Virus record (IMG/VR): IMGVR_UViG_3300028829_002233
Span: 1 to 37,996 of that record
Direction: 5' to 3' (one strand)
DNA: 37,996 nt
From: a virus
Shown: positions 26,058 through 35,718 of the stretch, in pieces
Position numbering within the stretch: the stretch's first letter is position 1
How the letters are laid out: every line of letters begins with the position of its first letter
The notes under the pieces: generated by a model
Database searches by the model: none
What the model was told of the DNA's origin: nothing
Seen by the model: only the letters and a program-made list of their open reading frames with translations
Made by a program: the position numbers and the translations under genes

Positions 26058-28991
26058 ATGCCAAGTACATATACAGTAAATCTAGGTATTCAGAAACCTG
26101 CTACGGGAGAACAGTCTGGAACATGGGGTAACACCACAAACGCCAACTTTGATATTTTAGATCAAGGTATTAATGGCGCTTTACGTTTAACCCTAACAAG
26201 CGCAGGTTCGTCTGGTTCTCCTAATGCTTTAGCTATAAATGAAGGATCCGTTTCAGATGGTCATAATAAATGGATAGAGTTCTACAGTTCAAGTGATTTA
26301 GGGGGTAACGTTTTTGTACAGTTGACCCCAAATGATGCTGAAAAGATTGTTTTTGTCCGTAATAGTTTAGCAGGAAGCCGCTCTGTTTTGCTTTTCCAAG
26401 GTACTTACAACTCTGGTAGAGACTTAGAGATACCTGCGGGTGTAGATATGGTTGTTAAGTTTAGCGGGGGTGGAGCATCTGCGGCGACAGTAACGGACGT
26501 TTACACAAAACTACGTGCTACCGAGATAACAACACCTTCTCTTACGGCAACAACTGCTGATATAAACGGAGGTACTATAGATAACTCCATAATAGGGGGA
26601 TCTACTGCCGCTGCTGTAACAGGTACGGCTATAGTTGCTAATACAAGTCTTAATATTGCGGGCGACGGCGCTACCGTTACAGGAATTAAAGACGAAGATA
26701 ACATGGCAAGTAATAGTGCTACTAAACTCGCTACACAGCAGTCAATTAAAGCATATGTAGACGCGCAGGTAGGTACAGCAGATACCTTATCAGAGGTGCT
26801 AGGACTTGGTAATACTACAGGCGGTACAGATATAGCAGTATCAGCTAATGACGACATAACATTTACAGATAGTAGTAAAGCAATCTTTGGTGCAGGCTCA
26901 GACTTACAAATCTATCACGATGGTAGTAACTCTATTATTGATGATAGTGGTACAGGCAATCTGTATATACGTTCAAATGATGTATTAATTGACAAATACA
27001 CAGGTGAAAGAATGATACGTGCGATTGCTGATGGCGCAGTAACATTGTATTACGATAATGCAGAAAAACTAGCTACAACATCTACAGGTATAGATGTAAC
27101 AGGTGTAACAAAGACTTCTGGTAGTGGTTACAACCCTGCTAATACAGGTTGGGCAACTAATGCGTCACTTATTACAAGTGGTTCATATGGTGGTGGTCTA
27201 ACATTTTTAGATGGAAGTGCGGGTTATTCTATTCGTGTAGAAAACTCAGGAGCAGACCTTGTTATTGGACAAGGTGCTACTAGTGGTGCATTAACACAAA
27301 AAGTAAAAATAGATGCTAATGGTATAGATGTAACAGGTACAGTAGAATTTGATGGCTTGTCTGGTACTGGCTCAGTCACAGTTACAGATATACTAGACGA
27401 AGATAACATGGCTTCCAACAGCGCGACCAAGTTAGCCACACAACAATCTATTAAATCCTATGTAGACACACAGGTGGCGACTATACCTACAGGCGATATT
27501 ACAGGTGTTACAGCAGGTACACAATTAACAGGTGGTGGTACATCAGGAACAGTTACTCTTAATGTGTCGCAAGGAGCAGGTTCTGGATTAGATGCAGATA
27601 CATTAGATGGTATTCAAGGTGCTGATTATCTACGCGCAAAAACTAGGGCAACTTGGAATACATCACCCTCAGTTATAGGTAATGTTGTTGGTGAGTTGGC
27701 ATGGAAAAACTACGGCAATAATCATACTATATTTGACGCATCAGCAGGTACTACACCTAGTGGAGGTTCTTGCAGTAACACAGACCCTAGTGTTGCTTGG
27801 TCTGCAACTTATCCAACTCTTATGGGTTTTAATGGCACTGACACTTATGGGGTTAGGGTTGATAGAGCAAAACAAGCAGATAATTTAGATGGAATTGACA
27901 GCACACAATTTCTTAGAAGCGATACATCTGATACCTTTACGGGTACGTTGACAATGGCAGGTACGTTAGCAATGGGTGCTAATATTATTGACAATGTTGA
28001 GGATATTCATTTAAAAGCTAAATTGTATCACCACGGTGATACAGATACCTACATGGGATATGATACCAACACAATAAACTTTCTTACAGGTGGCACTAAC
28101 AGACTGCAAATAGACGATTCACAAGTAACGGCAAGTGGTGAGTTTCAAGCGTTGAGACTAAGAGCAACTTCTACAGGTGACGCTTCAAACACAAGTACAA
28201 CCCATGGACTTCAGGTTGGTTCAACAAGTAGCACAAATATTCGTATTGATGGTAATGAAATACTTGCTGTAGATAACGGTGCTAACGCGCAACTTAACCT
28301 ACAAGTTGAAGGGGGTAATACAAACGTCGGTGGTGCACTCACGATACCGTCACAAATAATACACGCAGGTGATACAGACACTTATTTACAGTTCCATGCG
28401 GCAAACCAATTTAGAGTTGTAACAGGTGGTACTGAAAGACTTGAAGTTAATGATTCACAAGTAACTGTCCAAGGGGTCTTAGGAGTGAATACTGCTATAG
28501 ATTTAGCAGACAATAAACTTCTAAGATTTGGTAGTAGTAATGACGTAGAGTTTTTCTTCAATGGTTCGCATATGTATACTGATTTAAATCTCGGAGATTG
28601 GTATATTAGAGACGGTACAACAAGTAGGTTCTTATTTAATGACAACGGAGACTTCCATGCTGACGCAAACATATTTGCTTATTCAACTTCGGTAGGTTCT
28701 GATAGAAAATTAAAAGATAATATAGAACTTATAGAAAGTCCGTTAGAAAAAATACAAAAACTAAATGGTGTTACTTTCAACTGGAAAAGAGACGGTGAAG
28801 CATCAGCAGGTGTTATTGCTCAAGATGTTCAAAAAGTTTTACCTAGTGCTGTTAAAGAGGTCAAACAGTTAAGTAATGAGGGTGAAGATGCCACAAGACT
28901 TAATGTGGACTATAATCAAATAATAGGTCTGTTAGTTGAGTCGGTAAAAGAACTGAAAAAAGAAATCGAAGAACTGAAAAAAGGTAAATAA
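26058..28991 (+). CDS. Tail fibre with C-terminal S74 intramolecular chaperone domain
   Basis: The likely host-binding fibre. The N-terminus (MPSTYTVNLGIQKPATGEQ, then SGTWGNTTNANFDILDQGIN) is a known virion-attachment start. The shaft has several repeated units, including two copies of DEDNMASNSATKLATQQSIK and two of GDTDTY...GGT-x-RL-x-[IV]. The last ~95 residues are an S74 domain: SVGSDRKLKDNIELIE, GVIAQDVQKVLPSAV and a C-terminal Leu/Lys coiled coil, which helps trimerisation and is usually cut off by itself. The 977-residue length is typical of a fibre. Confidence 0.88.
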   Translation: MPSTYTVNLGIQKPATGEQSGTWGNTTNANFDILDQGINGALRLTLTSAGSSGSPNALAINEGSVSDGHNKWIEFYSSSDLGGNVFVQLTPNDAEKIVFVRNSLAGSRSVLLFQGTYNSGRDLEIPAGVDMVVKFSGGGASAATVTDVYTKLRATEITTPSLTATTADINGGTIDNSIIGGSTAAAVTGTAIVANTSLNIAGDGATVTGIKDEDNMASNSATKLATQQSIKAYVDAQVGTADTLSEVLGLGNTTGGTDIAVSANDDITFTDSSKAIFGAGSDLQIYHDGSNSIIDDSGTGNLYIRSNDVLIDKYTGERMIRAIADGAVTLYYDNAEKLATTSTGIDVTGVTKTSGSGYNPANTGWATNASLITSGSYGGGLTFLDGSAGYSIRVENSGADLVIGQGATSGALTQKVKIDANGIDVTGTVEFDGLSGTGSVTVTDILDEDNMASNSATKLATQQSIKSYVDTQVATIPTGDITGVTAGTQLTGGGTSGTVTLNVSQGAGSGLDADTLDGIQGADYLRAKTRATWNTSPSVIGNVVGELAWKNYGNNHTIFDASAGTTPSGGSCSNTDPSVAWSATYPTLMGFNGTDTYGVRVDRAKQADNLDGIDSTQFLRSDTSDTFTGTLTMAGTLAMGANIIDNVEDIHLKAKLYHHGDTDTYMGYDTNTINFLTGGTNRLQIDDSQVTASGEFQALRLRATSTGDASNTSTTHGLQVGSTSSTNIRIDGNEILAVDNGANAQLNLQVEGGNTNVGGALTIPSQIIHAGDTDTYLQFHAANQFRVVTGGTERLEVNDSQVTVQGVLGVNTAIDLADNKLLRFGSSNDVEFFFNGSHMYTDLNLGDWYIRDGTTSRFLFNDNGDFHADANIFAYSTSVGSDRKLKDNIELIESPLEKIQKLNGVTFNWKRDGEASAGVIAQDVQKVLPSAVKEVKQLSNEGEDATRLNVDYNQIIGLLVESVKELKKEIEELKKGK

Positions 28992-29584
28992 TGGCAGTTC
29001 CATCGTCAGGACAAATATCTTTAAATGACTTCCATGTTGAAGCAGGGGGAACAACCGGTACTGCCTGTAATCTTAATGAAGCCGATATTAGAGCCTTGAT
29101 CGATAAAGCTTCTGGGGCTGCAATGAACTTTGCTGAATGGTATGGGGCAAGTGCCTCAATACATGGCACGGCTATATCTGCGGTATATACGGATGGTCAG
29201 TATTTTGACGAAAGTGGGTACTCAGAAGGGGCGTATGGCAGTATAACTGACGCAACCATCGATTCTTTCCAGAGTAGTTCTCTTTGTAAAATTACATTCA
29301 TTGTAAACATAGCCGGAACATTAAACTTTTACATTGGTGTGACTTCAGGTTCCAAGACTTTCACTAACAGTGGATTTACAACACTTAACTTATACCTTGG
29401 ACAAACCACTAATAGCGGAAGTCCTGATGTAGCCTTAGCAAGAACTTCTGCAAATTTTACGCAAGGAACTAATCGAGGGCAATGGAGTTGGGATGTAGCA
29501 ACTTTGGGTGGAAACACTAGCCCTACTTTTGTAAACGGTATTTTCGGCCTCTCTACAACTAACAACTTTATAGAAATGGTGTAA
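28991..29584 (+). CDS. Tail-associated protein (197 aa)
   Basis: The start MAVPSSGQISLNDFHVEAGG then SGAAMNFAEWYGAS is a pattern shared by many phage proteins encoded beside fibres. The rest is beta-rich with GTLNFYIGVTSGSKTF. It may be a fibre tip, collar or adhesin partner of the S74 fibre just upstream. Its start overlaps the fibre stop by one base, so they are coupled. Confidence 0.7.
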   Translation: MAVPSSGQISLNDFHVEAGGTTGTACNLNEADIRALIDKASGAAMNFAEWYGASASIHGTAISAVYTDGQYFDESGYSEGAYGSITDATIDSFQSSSLCKITFIVNIAGTLNFYIGVTSGSKTFTNSGFTTLNLYLGQTTNSGSPDVALARTSANFTQGTNRGQWSWDVATLGGNTSPTFVNGIFGLSTTNNFIEMV

Positions 29585-30432
29585 TGACGTTTACTTATTC
29601 ACATATAACGAGAGACGGTATTCAAATAACGATCCTAACCGATACAAACCAGAGAATAGCTGAAGTTCATTCTGTTTTAAACGCGGACGATACGGTAAAC
29701 ATCCCGCTTTCAAATAAAGCTGCTGAAAGTTTATATTATCAATCCACTACGGTACAGGATCAAATGGATCGTATTTCCTTGATTGATTCAGCGCAGGTAA
29801 AAGATACCACCTATTTAAACGGAAGTGCTGCAAGAACAGATTATGCTGTAGATACTACCGAGGGTCAGGTACTAGTAACAAAGTTAAATAATGAATTTTC
29901 AGGAGAAGTCCCTTCTTATGATGATAACTCTATGAACCTTGTTGGAGAGTATACAGCACAAAGACCGCCGTATAATGTAAACAATACAATTTCATTTTAT
30001 AATTTTGATGCTTTAACAGATACAATAAAAACTCGATTTGGCGCTACTTACCAAGAGTATAGAAAATGGTATGGTTTAAAGTTTGATACTGTTACGACAG
30101 ATGTTTTAGCAAAATTTGTTATACCAGACGGGGAAATGAAGCGCGTTGATGTAGATAATTATAATAAAATAAACGACGCTCTTCCCGCCGTTAGTTATCC
30201 ATTTTACGCCCGCATTCACGATGAGTCGGGTAATGTAAATGAAAACGTTGACGTGTACTTTCAAGCCGACCCTGATGTAATGCAAACATGGTGTACGAAT
30301 AATTCTCACGTTTTTCCATACGACACGACCGACACGACTATTGTACCTATGTTGTTTATCTGGGGATGTGTGTATAATACAACGACAGAGGAGATAACAC
30401 ATGTTAAAGCCTACACAAGAACAACTGCATAA
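29584..30432 (+). CDS. Hypothetical tail-region protein (282 aa)
   Basis: No family is recognised. It begins MTFTYSHITRDGIQITILTD; the first third is beta-rich, and the middle has FGATYQEYRKWYGLKFDTV. The C-terminal part ends FIWGCVYNTTTEEITHVKAY. It sits between two tail genes and shares stop/start overlap with the protein before it, so it is probably a virion component or fibre chaperone. Confidence 0.65.
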   Translation: MTFTYSHITRDGIQITILTDTNQRIAEVHSVLNADDTVNIPLSNKAAESLYYQSTTVQDQMDRISLIDSAQVKDTTYLNGSAARTDYAVDTTEGQVLVTKLNNEFSGEVPSYDDNSMNLVGEYTAQRPPYNVNNTISFYNFDALTDTIKTRFGATYQEYRKWYGLKFDTVTTDVLAKFVIPDGEMKRVDVDNYNKINDALPAVSYPFYARIHDESGNVNENVDVYFQADPDVMQTWCTNNSHVFPYDTTDTTIVPMLFIWGCVYNTTTEEITHVKAYTRTTA

Positions 30433-30447
30433 AGAAAGGTAGCTTAT

Positions 30448-32373
30448 ATGCCTTTGCAGAAATTACAATTTAGACCCGGTATCGTTAGGGAAACTACTGC
30501 TTACAGTAATGAAGGCGGGTGGTACGACTGCGATAAGGTTAGGTTTAGGTTTAGCACTCCTGAGAAAATTGGAGGTTGGATAAAACAATCATCAGATACG
30601 TTCTTAGGAACCTGTAGAGCCCTTAAGCCGTTTGTGGCTTTAAACGGGTCTTTCTATATAGGAACAGGCACGAATTTTAAATACTACATATCCGAGGGCG
30701 GTGGTTTCAACGACATTACACCTATCCGCGCAACAACTGCGGCGGGAGATGTAACGTTTGGCGCGACCAACGGATCTTCAACAATCTTAGTAACAGACGT
30801 GGCCCACGGAGCGGAGGTAAATAATTTTGTTACGTTTAGCGGGGCAGTTACATTAGGTGGTAATATAACCGCAGCGGTGTTAAACCAAGAATACCAAATA
30901 ACGCAGATTGTTAGCGCAAACTCTTACAATATAGAGGCTCGTGAGGTAAATACGGTATCGGCTATTACAGTAAACGGGGTTTATACCCCAGTTCCTGTAA
31001 CAGCTAACGCTTCAGATACAGGTAATGGTGGTTCGTCTGTGGTGGGTGCTTATCAAGTTAACACGGGTTTAGACACAACTGTGGCGGGTATCGGTTGGGG
31101 TTCAGGTACTTATGGCCGTGGTTCATGGAGCTCTGGTGCTAATTTTCCGACAACGGGTGAAATTCTACGTATATGGACTAACGACAACTTTGGCGAAGAC
31201 CTACTAATAAATGTAAGGGACGGGGGTATTTTTTATTGGGATTCCTCAACATCGGCTAACCCCTACCTACGTGCTGTTGCTTTATCGGACCTAGCGGGCG
31301 CGGACGCTACAACACCGACTGTCGCTAAACAAGTTATGATATCGGACCGTGACAGGCACGTCATTGTTTTTGGTTGTGATCCACAAGACAATATTGGGGT
31401 TCAAGACCCCTTACTGATTCGTTTTTCAGACCAAGAAAACCCACTTGTTTGGTCAGCTCAAGCTACAAACACAGCGGGTGATCTACGGATAGGTACAGGT
31501 TCTGAAATAATCACGGCCCTCGAAACACGGCAACAGATACTTGTTTTCACTGACAAGTCTTTACACGCTATGCAATATTTAGGTGCTCCTTTTACTTTTG
31601 GTATTTCAATGATTTCAGAAAATATAACGGTAGCGGGTCCTTTGTCTGCTATTGCGGTGGACGATACTGTGTTTTGGATGGGCGAAGAAGAGTTCTATAT
31701 TTATACAGGTCAAGTTCAAAGGCTTCCTTGTACTGTAAGGGCTTACGTGTTTAATGATTTTAATCAGCTACAAGCTGAAAAAGTGTTTGCTGCTGTTAAT
31801 TCGTCTTACTCGGAAATATGGTGGTATTATCCTTCTGCTGATTCTGATGAAATAGATAGATATGTAGTTTACAACTATACGGAAAAAGCTTGGTATTACG
31901 GTAACTTAGCTCGAACGTTTTGGATAGATCGCGGTATTGACCAATACCCTATCGCGGCAAGTACGGACGGACATCTGTATTATCACGAGTTTGGTGATGA
32001 TGATGGTAGTGTTAACCCTCCTGCGGCCATAGACGCTTTCATACAGAGCAGTCCTGTATCTATTGGAGCGGGTGATAACTTTGCTTTTTTAAGTAAGTTA
32101 ATACCTGACGTTACATTTGACGGATCTACCGACCCTTCCCCTAGTGTAGACTTTACTTTAGAAGTTAAGGATTTTCCCGGAGCTAATTACGACGGAACAA
32201 AGTCAAGCACAATTAATCGTACTGCAACGGTACCTGTGGAGCAGTTCACGAATCAGGTGCGTATAAGGTTACGAGGACGTTCTTTTGGATTAAAAATAGA
32301 ATCTTCAGAAACAGGCGTAATGTGGAGGTTAGGGACGCCGCGCGTAGAAATTAGGCAGGACGGTAGAAGATGA
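30448..32373 (+). CDS. P22 gp10-like DNA-stabilisation / tail hub protein
   Basis: The N-terminus MPLQKLQFRPGIVRETTAYS then NEGGWYDCDKVRFRFSTPEK matches the pattern of the phage_stabilise (P22 gp10-like) family. That family forms the lower tail ring below the adaptor and helps keep packaged DNA in. The remainder is beta-propeller-like (repeated short strands with W and D turns, e.g. SEIWWYYPSADSDEIDRYVV). The 641-residue length is above the 472 of P22 gp10. Together with the gp4-like gene at 22720 it argues for a short P22-type tail. Confidence 0.8.
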   Translation: MPLQKLQFRPGIVRETTAYSNEGGWYDCDKVRFRFSTPEKIGGWIKQSSDTFLGTCRALKPFVALNGSFYIGTGTNFKYYISEGGGFNDITPIRATTAAGDVTFGATNGSSTILVTDVAHGAEVNNFVTFSGAVTLGGNITAAVLNQEYQITQIVSANSYNIEAREVNTVSAITVNGVYTPVPVTANASDTGNGGSSVVGAYQVNTGLDTTVAGIGWGSGTYGRGSWSSGANFPTTGEILRIWTNDNFGEDLLINVRDGGIFYWDSSTSANPYLRAVALSDLAGADATTPTVAKQVMISDRDRHVIVFGCDPQDNIGVQDPLLIRFSDQENPLVWSAQATNTAGDLRIGTGSEIITALETRQQILVFTDKSLHAMQYLGAPFTFGISMISENITVAGPLSAIAVDDTVFWMGEEEFYIYTGQVQRLPCTVRAYVFNDFNQLQAEKVFAAVNSSYSEIWWYYPSADSDEIDRYVVYNYTEKAWYYGNLARTFWIDRGIDQYPIAASTDGHLYYHEFGDDDGSVNPPAAIDAFIQSSPVSIGAGDNFAFLSKLIPDVTFDGSTDPSPSVDFTLEVKDFPGANYDGTKSSTINRTATVPVEQFTNQVRIRLRGRSFGLKIESSETGVMWRLGTPRVEIRQDGRR

Positions 32374-32666
32374 GTCGTGGCTTAGTATACCCGCTTTTTC
32401 CAAATGCTCCTCAAGAGTATGACGCTATTTTTATGTCAGAGGTGGTTCGGGCTTTCTCCGTATTTATTCAACAAGTTAATAATCCGGGACCTTGGCAAGC
32501 TTCGTCTTTGACGCTACCAGAATTACAAACAGACAACTATAACCTCCCTATTGGCGGGGTTTTTCAGTATGGAGACGAGCTTCGTATAACAGTAGCTAAC
32601 AAACCTTATTTGAGAGGTTCTTCAGCAACAGGGGGCGCGGGAAGCGTAACGGTGACAACAACATGA
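32370..32666 (+). CDS. Small structural-type protein with VTVTTT C-terminus (98 aa)
   Basis: Begins at an ATGA overlap with the tail hub gene. It has helical first residues (EYDAIFMSEVVRAFSVFIQQ), then PELQTDNYNLPIGGVFQYGD, and ends GGAGSVTVTTT. That end is nearly the same as the C-terminus of the protein at 23388, including the DNA sequence around the stop. A minor virion role is likely. It overlaps the next gene by four bases. Confidence 0.65.
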   Translation: MSRGLVYPLFPNAPQEYDAIFMSEVVRAFSVFIQQVNNPGPWQASSLTLPELQTDNYNLPIGGVFQYGDELRITVANKPYLRGSSATGGAGSVTVTTT

Positions 32667-32896
32667 GCGATGAAACAATTTTTACAATGGATGATGGCAG
32701 CGTTTGGAGGCCCGCCTCCAGTCGTGACGTAGTTAGTTGCACTTCGTGTGGTAATGAGGTAGACACTATAGAAGAGATAAATTCTTATCCTGATGGATTT
32801 TGCCCAATGTGCAATTCTACATGGACGGGAGCAGAAAAAAGAAGTACAATGGTACAAGTAACTATGCCCGAGAGCATTACCGGCGGAGCAGCATAA
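32663..32896 (+). CDS. Zinc-ribbon protein (77 aa)
   Basis: Has C26-x2-C29 (SCTSCGNEV) and C47-x2-C50 (FCPMCNSTW), a full zinc-ribbon spacing. The N-terminus contains MDDGSVWRPASSRD. Zinc ribbons inside phage structural operons are of unknown role; it may be an assembly factor or bind RNA polymerase or DNA. It is coupled to its neighbours by ATGA and TAATG overlaps. Confidence 0.7.
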   Translation: MSDETIFTMDDGSVWRPASSRDVVSCTSCGNEVDTIEEINSYPDGFCPMCNSTWTGAEKRSTMVQVTMPESITGGAA

Positions 32897-34767
32897 TGGC
32901 AAAAGAAGCATTAAACATCGAAGAGTTTGAAGAAGAGGACTTTGATGAAGTGTCTTCGGAAGAGGAAATAGACGCGGATGTTGATGTAGAAGATGTACCT
33001 GACGGAGGTATAGGCGATTTTGTTATGTCCGACGAAGACCTTGATGCGGTTTACGGTGAAGACGACGAAGACCTTGACGACGAAAGAGTTGCAAGTTTAC
33101 CTGCAATCGCGGCAAGAATGGCGGAATATGGTCGTAATGAAGACGATACCTTAGCTCACGTTGCTACAGGAGAGCTTGTAATACCTGCACAGTTTTTAAA
33201 AGACGATGTAATTAAACAGCGTATCTATGATATTTTAAGTGAAGCGGGTGTTGATAACCCTGAAGCTTATGTTGTAGGTGCTGAGGAAAACGACCTTAAC
33301 CCTGACACAGGATTACCCGAGTTTTTCTTAAAGAAAATATTTAAAGGTATTGGTAAAGCTATAAAAGGTGTTGTTAAAGTTGTTAAGAAAGCATTACCTG
33401 TTGTATTGCCTATAGCTCTTTCCGTATTTGGCCCGTTAGGTCCTGTATTTGGCGCGGCCCTCGGATCAGGTATCGGAACACTTGTTAGCGGCGGTAGTAT
33501 TGGTGATGCTCTTAAATCAGGCTTGATGTCTGGTGCAGCAGGAGGAATTTTTGCGGGCTTCTCTGGTAACACAGGTTCCTTTATGGGCAACTTAAGAGAA
33601 GCTACTGGCGGCATAGGTGAAAGATTTTCACAGTTTGGTACGGGTATCAAAGAAGGTGCTCAAAACCTAGCTTCTGGAGATGTTGGTGGATTTTTTGACA
33701 GCGTTAGCGGAGAGTATGTACCCGCAGCGGCAACAGGTACACCAACTGCAGTTACGGATGCAGTTACGGATGCAGTTGCGGATGTAACACGAACAGTAAC
33801 AGTTAATTCTGGTGATAGCCTTTCTAAAATTGCTGCGCAACAAGGTATTACAGTTGATGATTTATTGAAACTAAATCCGAAATATGCTGCCAATCCAGAG
33901 TTTATAGATGTTGGCGATGTTATAAAGCTGCCTTCTGTTTCTACAGGAGCGGGAGAAGGCCTTATTTCTAGAACTTTCGAGGCTGCAAAGAAAAACCCCA
34001 TTAAAACAGGCGCTGCGTTAATAGGCGGATCCGCCCTCGTGGGTGGTTTAGGTACAACAGAAGCCAACGCTCTTGATCCAAAATTTACTACTACGGGCGA
34101 TATGCTGTTAAGGGATCGTCCCGAAGACTTTATGGTTAATTCACTAGGTAATCTTGTTTTTGATGGGGAAACTAACACGTATATTACTCGTGAAGAGCGT
34201 GATAGAAGAGAGCGGGAACGAAACAAAGTGGGCGGTGAAAATATACCACCTGCAATATCTCAAGTACAAGGGTATCAAGGTCCAAATCTTTCCACACCTG
34301 CTTTGACAATTAAAGAGGGTGTCGGTAGGACTTTCTACAAACCTACAGATGCTGCTATGACTTTACCGAATTATATGGCTAAGGATATATACGGCGCCCC
34401 TATTTACAGGCCCGGAGATCCGCGAGACGTGGGCCAAGGCCCTGTATTCGAAAGTCGTCCTTACGTCAGTCCAGAATTTAATCCTGTCGGCCCAACGCCG
34501 ACACGAGAAGAGGTTGATGCCTTTTTAGCTCGGCAACAAAATATAGGAATGGCCGACGGTGGTCATGTTTTCCCGAGACGCAACGGCGGGATATCACCTG
34601 ACGAAGGTATTGCGGGTAAGGATAGCGTGAAAGCTATGTTAATGCCCGGAGAGTTTGTCATGACAACAAAAGCTGTTAGGGGTCTAGGCAACGGCGACCT
34701 TAACAACGGCATTAAAAACATGTACTCTGTTATGAGAAACCTAGAAAAGCGTGGAAGGGCCGCGTAA
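32896..34767 (+). CDS. Large virion protein with LysM domain and hydrophobic segment (likely ejected)
   Basis: I use ATG 32896, overlapping the previous stop, not an in-frame start inside the zinc-ribbon gene. There is an acidic N-terminus (about 1-60), then DDTLAHVATGELVIPAQF. A long hydrophobic, Gly/Ala-rich segment (about 166-215; PIALSVFGPLGPVFGAALGS) follows a Lys-rich stretch. A LysM domain (about 298-346; VNSGDSLSKIAAQQGIT) could bind peptidoglycan during entry. The C-terminus has MADGGHVFPRRNGG and MLMPGEFVMTTKAVRGLGNG, common in marine phages. The layout suggests an internal protein helping DNA through the envelope. Confidence 0.75.
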   Translation: MAKEALNIEEFEEEDFDEVSSEEEIDADVDVEDVPDGGIGDFVMSDEDLDAVYGEDDEDLDDERVASLPAIAARMAEYGRNEDDTLAHVATGELVIPAQFLKDDVIKQRIYDILSEAGVDNPEAYVVGAEENDLNPDTGLPEFFLKKIFKGIGKAIKGVVKVVKKALPVVLPIALSVFGPLGPVFGAALGSGIGTLVSGGSIGDALKSGLMSGAAGGIFAGFSGNTGSFMGNLREATGGIGERFSQFGTGIKEGAQNLASGDVGGFFDSVSGEYVPAAATGTPTAVTDAVTDAVADVTRTVTVNSGDSLSKIAAQQGITVDDLLKLNPKYAANPEFIDVGDVIKLPSVSTGAGEGLISRTFEAAKKNPIKTGAALIGGSALVGGLGTTEANALDPKFTTTGDMLLRDRPEDFMVNSLGNLVFDGETNTYITREERDRRERERNKVGGENIPPAISQVQGYQGPNLSTPALTIKEGVGRTFYKPTDAAMTLPNYMAKDIYGAPIYRPGDPRDVGQGPVFESRPYVSPEFNPVGPTPTREEVDAFLARQQNIGMADGGHVFPRRNGGISPDEGIAGKDSVKAMLMPGEFVMTTKAVRGLGNGDLNNGIKNMYSVMRNLEKRGRAA

Positions 34768-35714
34768 TGTCTGAGATTACTACACAGGTTGTCCGAGAAG
34801 CGCCTGAACTTGAAGCGCGGCGACTGGGTTTATATGAGTCGGCTAGAGGGTTAGCTCAATCAGGTATACCTATTCCTACTCAGCAGATGGCGGCTATGTC
34901 TGGATTGCAGTCTCAGGCGGCAGATTTAGCGGAAGCGGGTATCGGTAGCTATCAACCTTACTTACAACAAGCGGGCTATTCTTTAGGTGATGCAGGACAA
35001 GGTATACAGCAAAGCGTTGCGGGTCTTGGTGGAACAACACAGATGTATGATCCTCAAACAGCACAAAGGTTTATGAACCCTTATGAAGATGCCGCCGTTC
35101 AGCAGGCTTTATCTGATATACAACGCCAAGGAGATATTCAGGCGGCGCAACAAGGTTCGCAGGCCGTGGCGGCAGGAGCTTTTGGCGGGGCCCGTCAAGG
35201 TATACAAGAGGCTGAATTAACACGTAACATACTGGACCAACAAGCGCGTACCGCGTCTCAAATGCGTCAAGTAGGTTTTGAAAATGCAGCTAATCGTGCT
35301 CAATCTGCCTTTGAATCCGCGAAAGGAAGAGGCCAAACTGCGGCACAACTGGGTATTGCAGGCGGTCAAGCGATGGGCGGTCTTGGATTACAGCAAGCTT
35401 CTTTAGGCGAATTAGGTCAACAATTAGGTCAACGTGATATACAATCTGCTTATGGCATGGGTTCTGCGCTACAACAACAGCAGCAACTAGGTCTTGATGC
35501 TCTTTACAATGCACAACAAGCTCAGTATCAACAACCGTATCAACAGCTAGGTTTTGTTTCTGATATACTGTCGCGCGTTCCGACAAGTCAGCAACAAATA
35601 ACACAAACGTCGGGCGGTCAGCCCTCGGGTTTAACAACAGCTTTGGGCTTAGGTATTGGCGGCTTAAGCGCGGTAGCGGGCGCAAGACAAGCAGGATTAT
35701 TTCCAAAAGGGTGA
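34767..35714 (+). CDS. Gln/Ala-rich internal virion-type protein (315 aa)
   Basis: Helical, with many Gln, Ala and Gly residues (QRQGDIQAAQQGSQAVAAGA, then AAQLGIAGGQAMGG). The C-terminal part carries a short hydrophobic Gly/Leu-rich stretch (LTTALGLGIGGLSAVAG). This composition resembles ejection-type proteins of short-tailed phages (P22 gp7/gp20, T7 gp14). A family name cannot be assigned. The stop of the LysM gene overlaps its ATG, so both are made together. Confidence 0.7.
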   Translation: MSEITTQVVREAPELEARRLGLYESARGLAQSGIPIPTQQMAAMSGLQSQAADLAEAGIGSYQPYLQQAGYSLGDAGQGIQQSVAGLGGTTQMYDPQTAQRFMNPYEDAAVQQALSDIQRQGDIQAAQQGSQAVAAGAFGGARQGIQEAELTRNILDQQARTASQMRQVGFENAANRAQSAFESAKGRGQTAAQLGIAGGQAMGGLGLQQASLGELGQQLGQRDIQSAYGMGSALQQQQQLGLDALYNAQQAQYQQPYQQLGFVSDILSRVPTSQQQITQTSGGQPSGLTTALGLGIGGLSAVAGARQAGLFPKG

Positions 35715-35718
35715 AATT

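Noticed and set aside
33660-34226. 188-codon minus-strand open frame over the LysM gene
   Set aside because: It lies wholly inside a plus-strand gene with a recognisable LysM domain and has no start signals.
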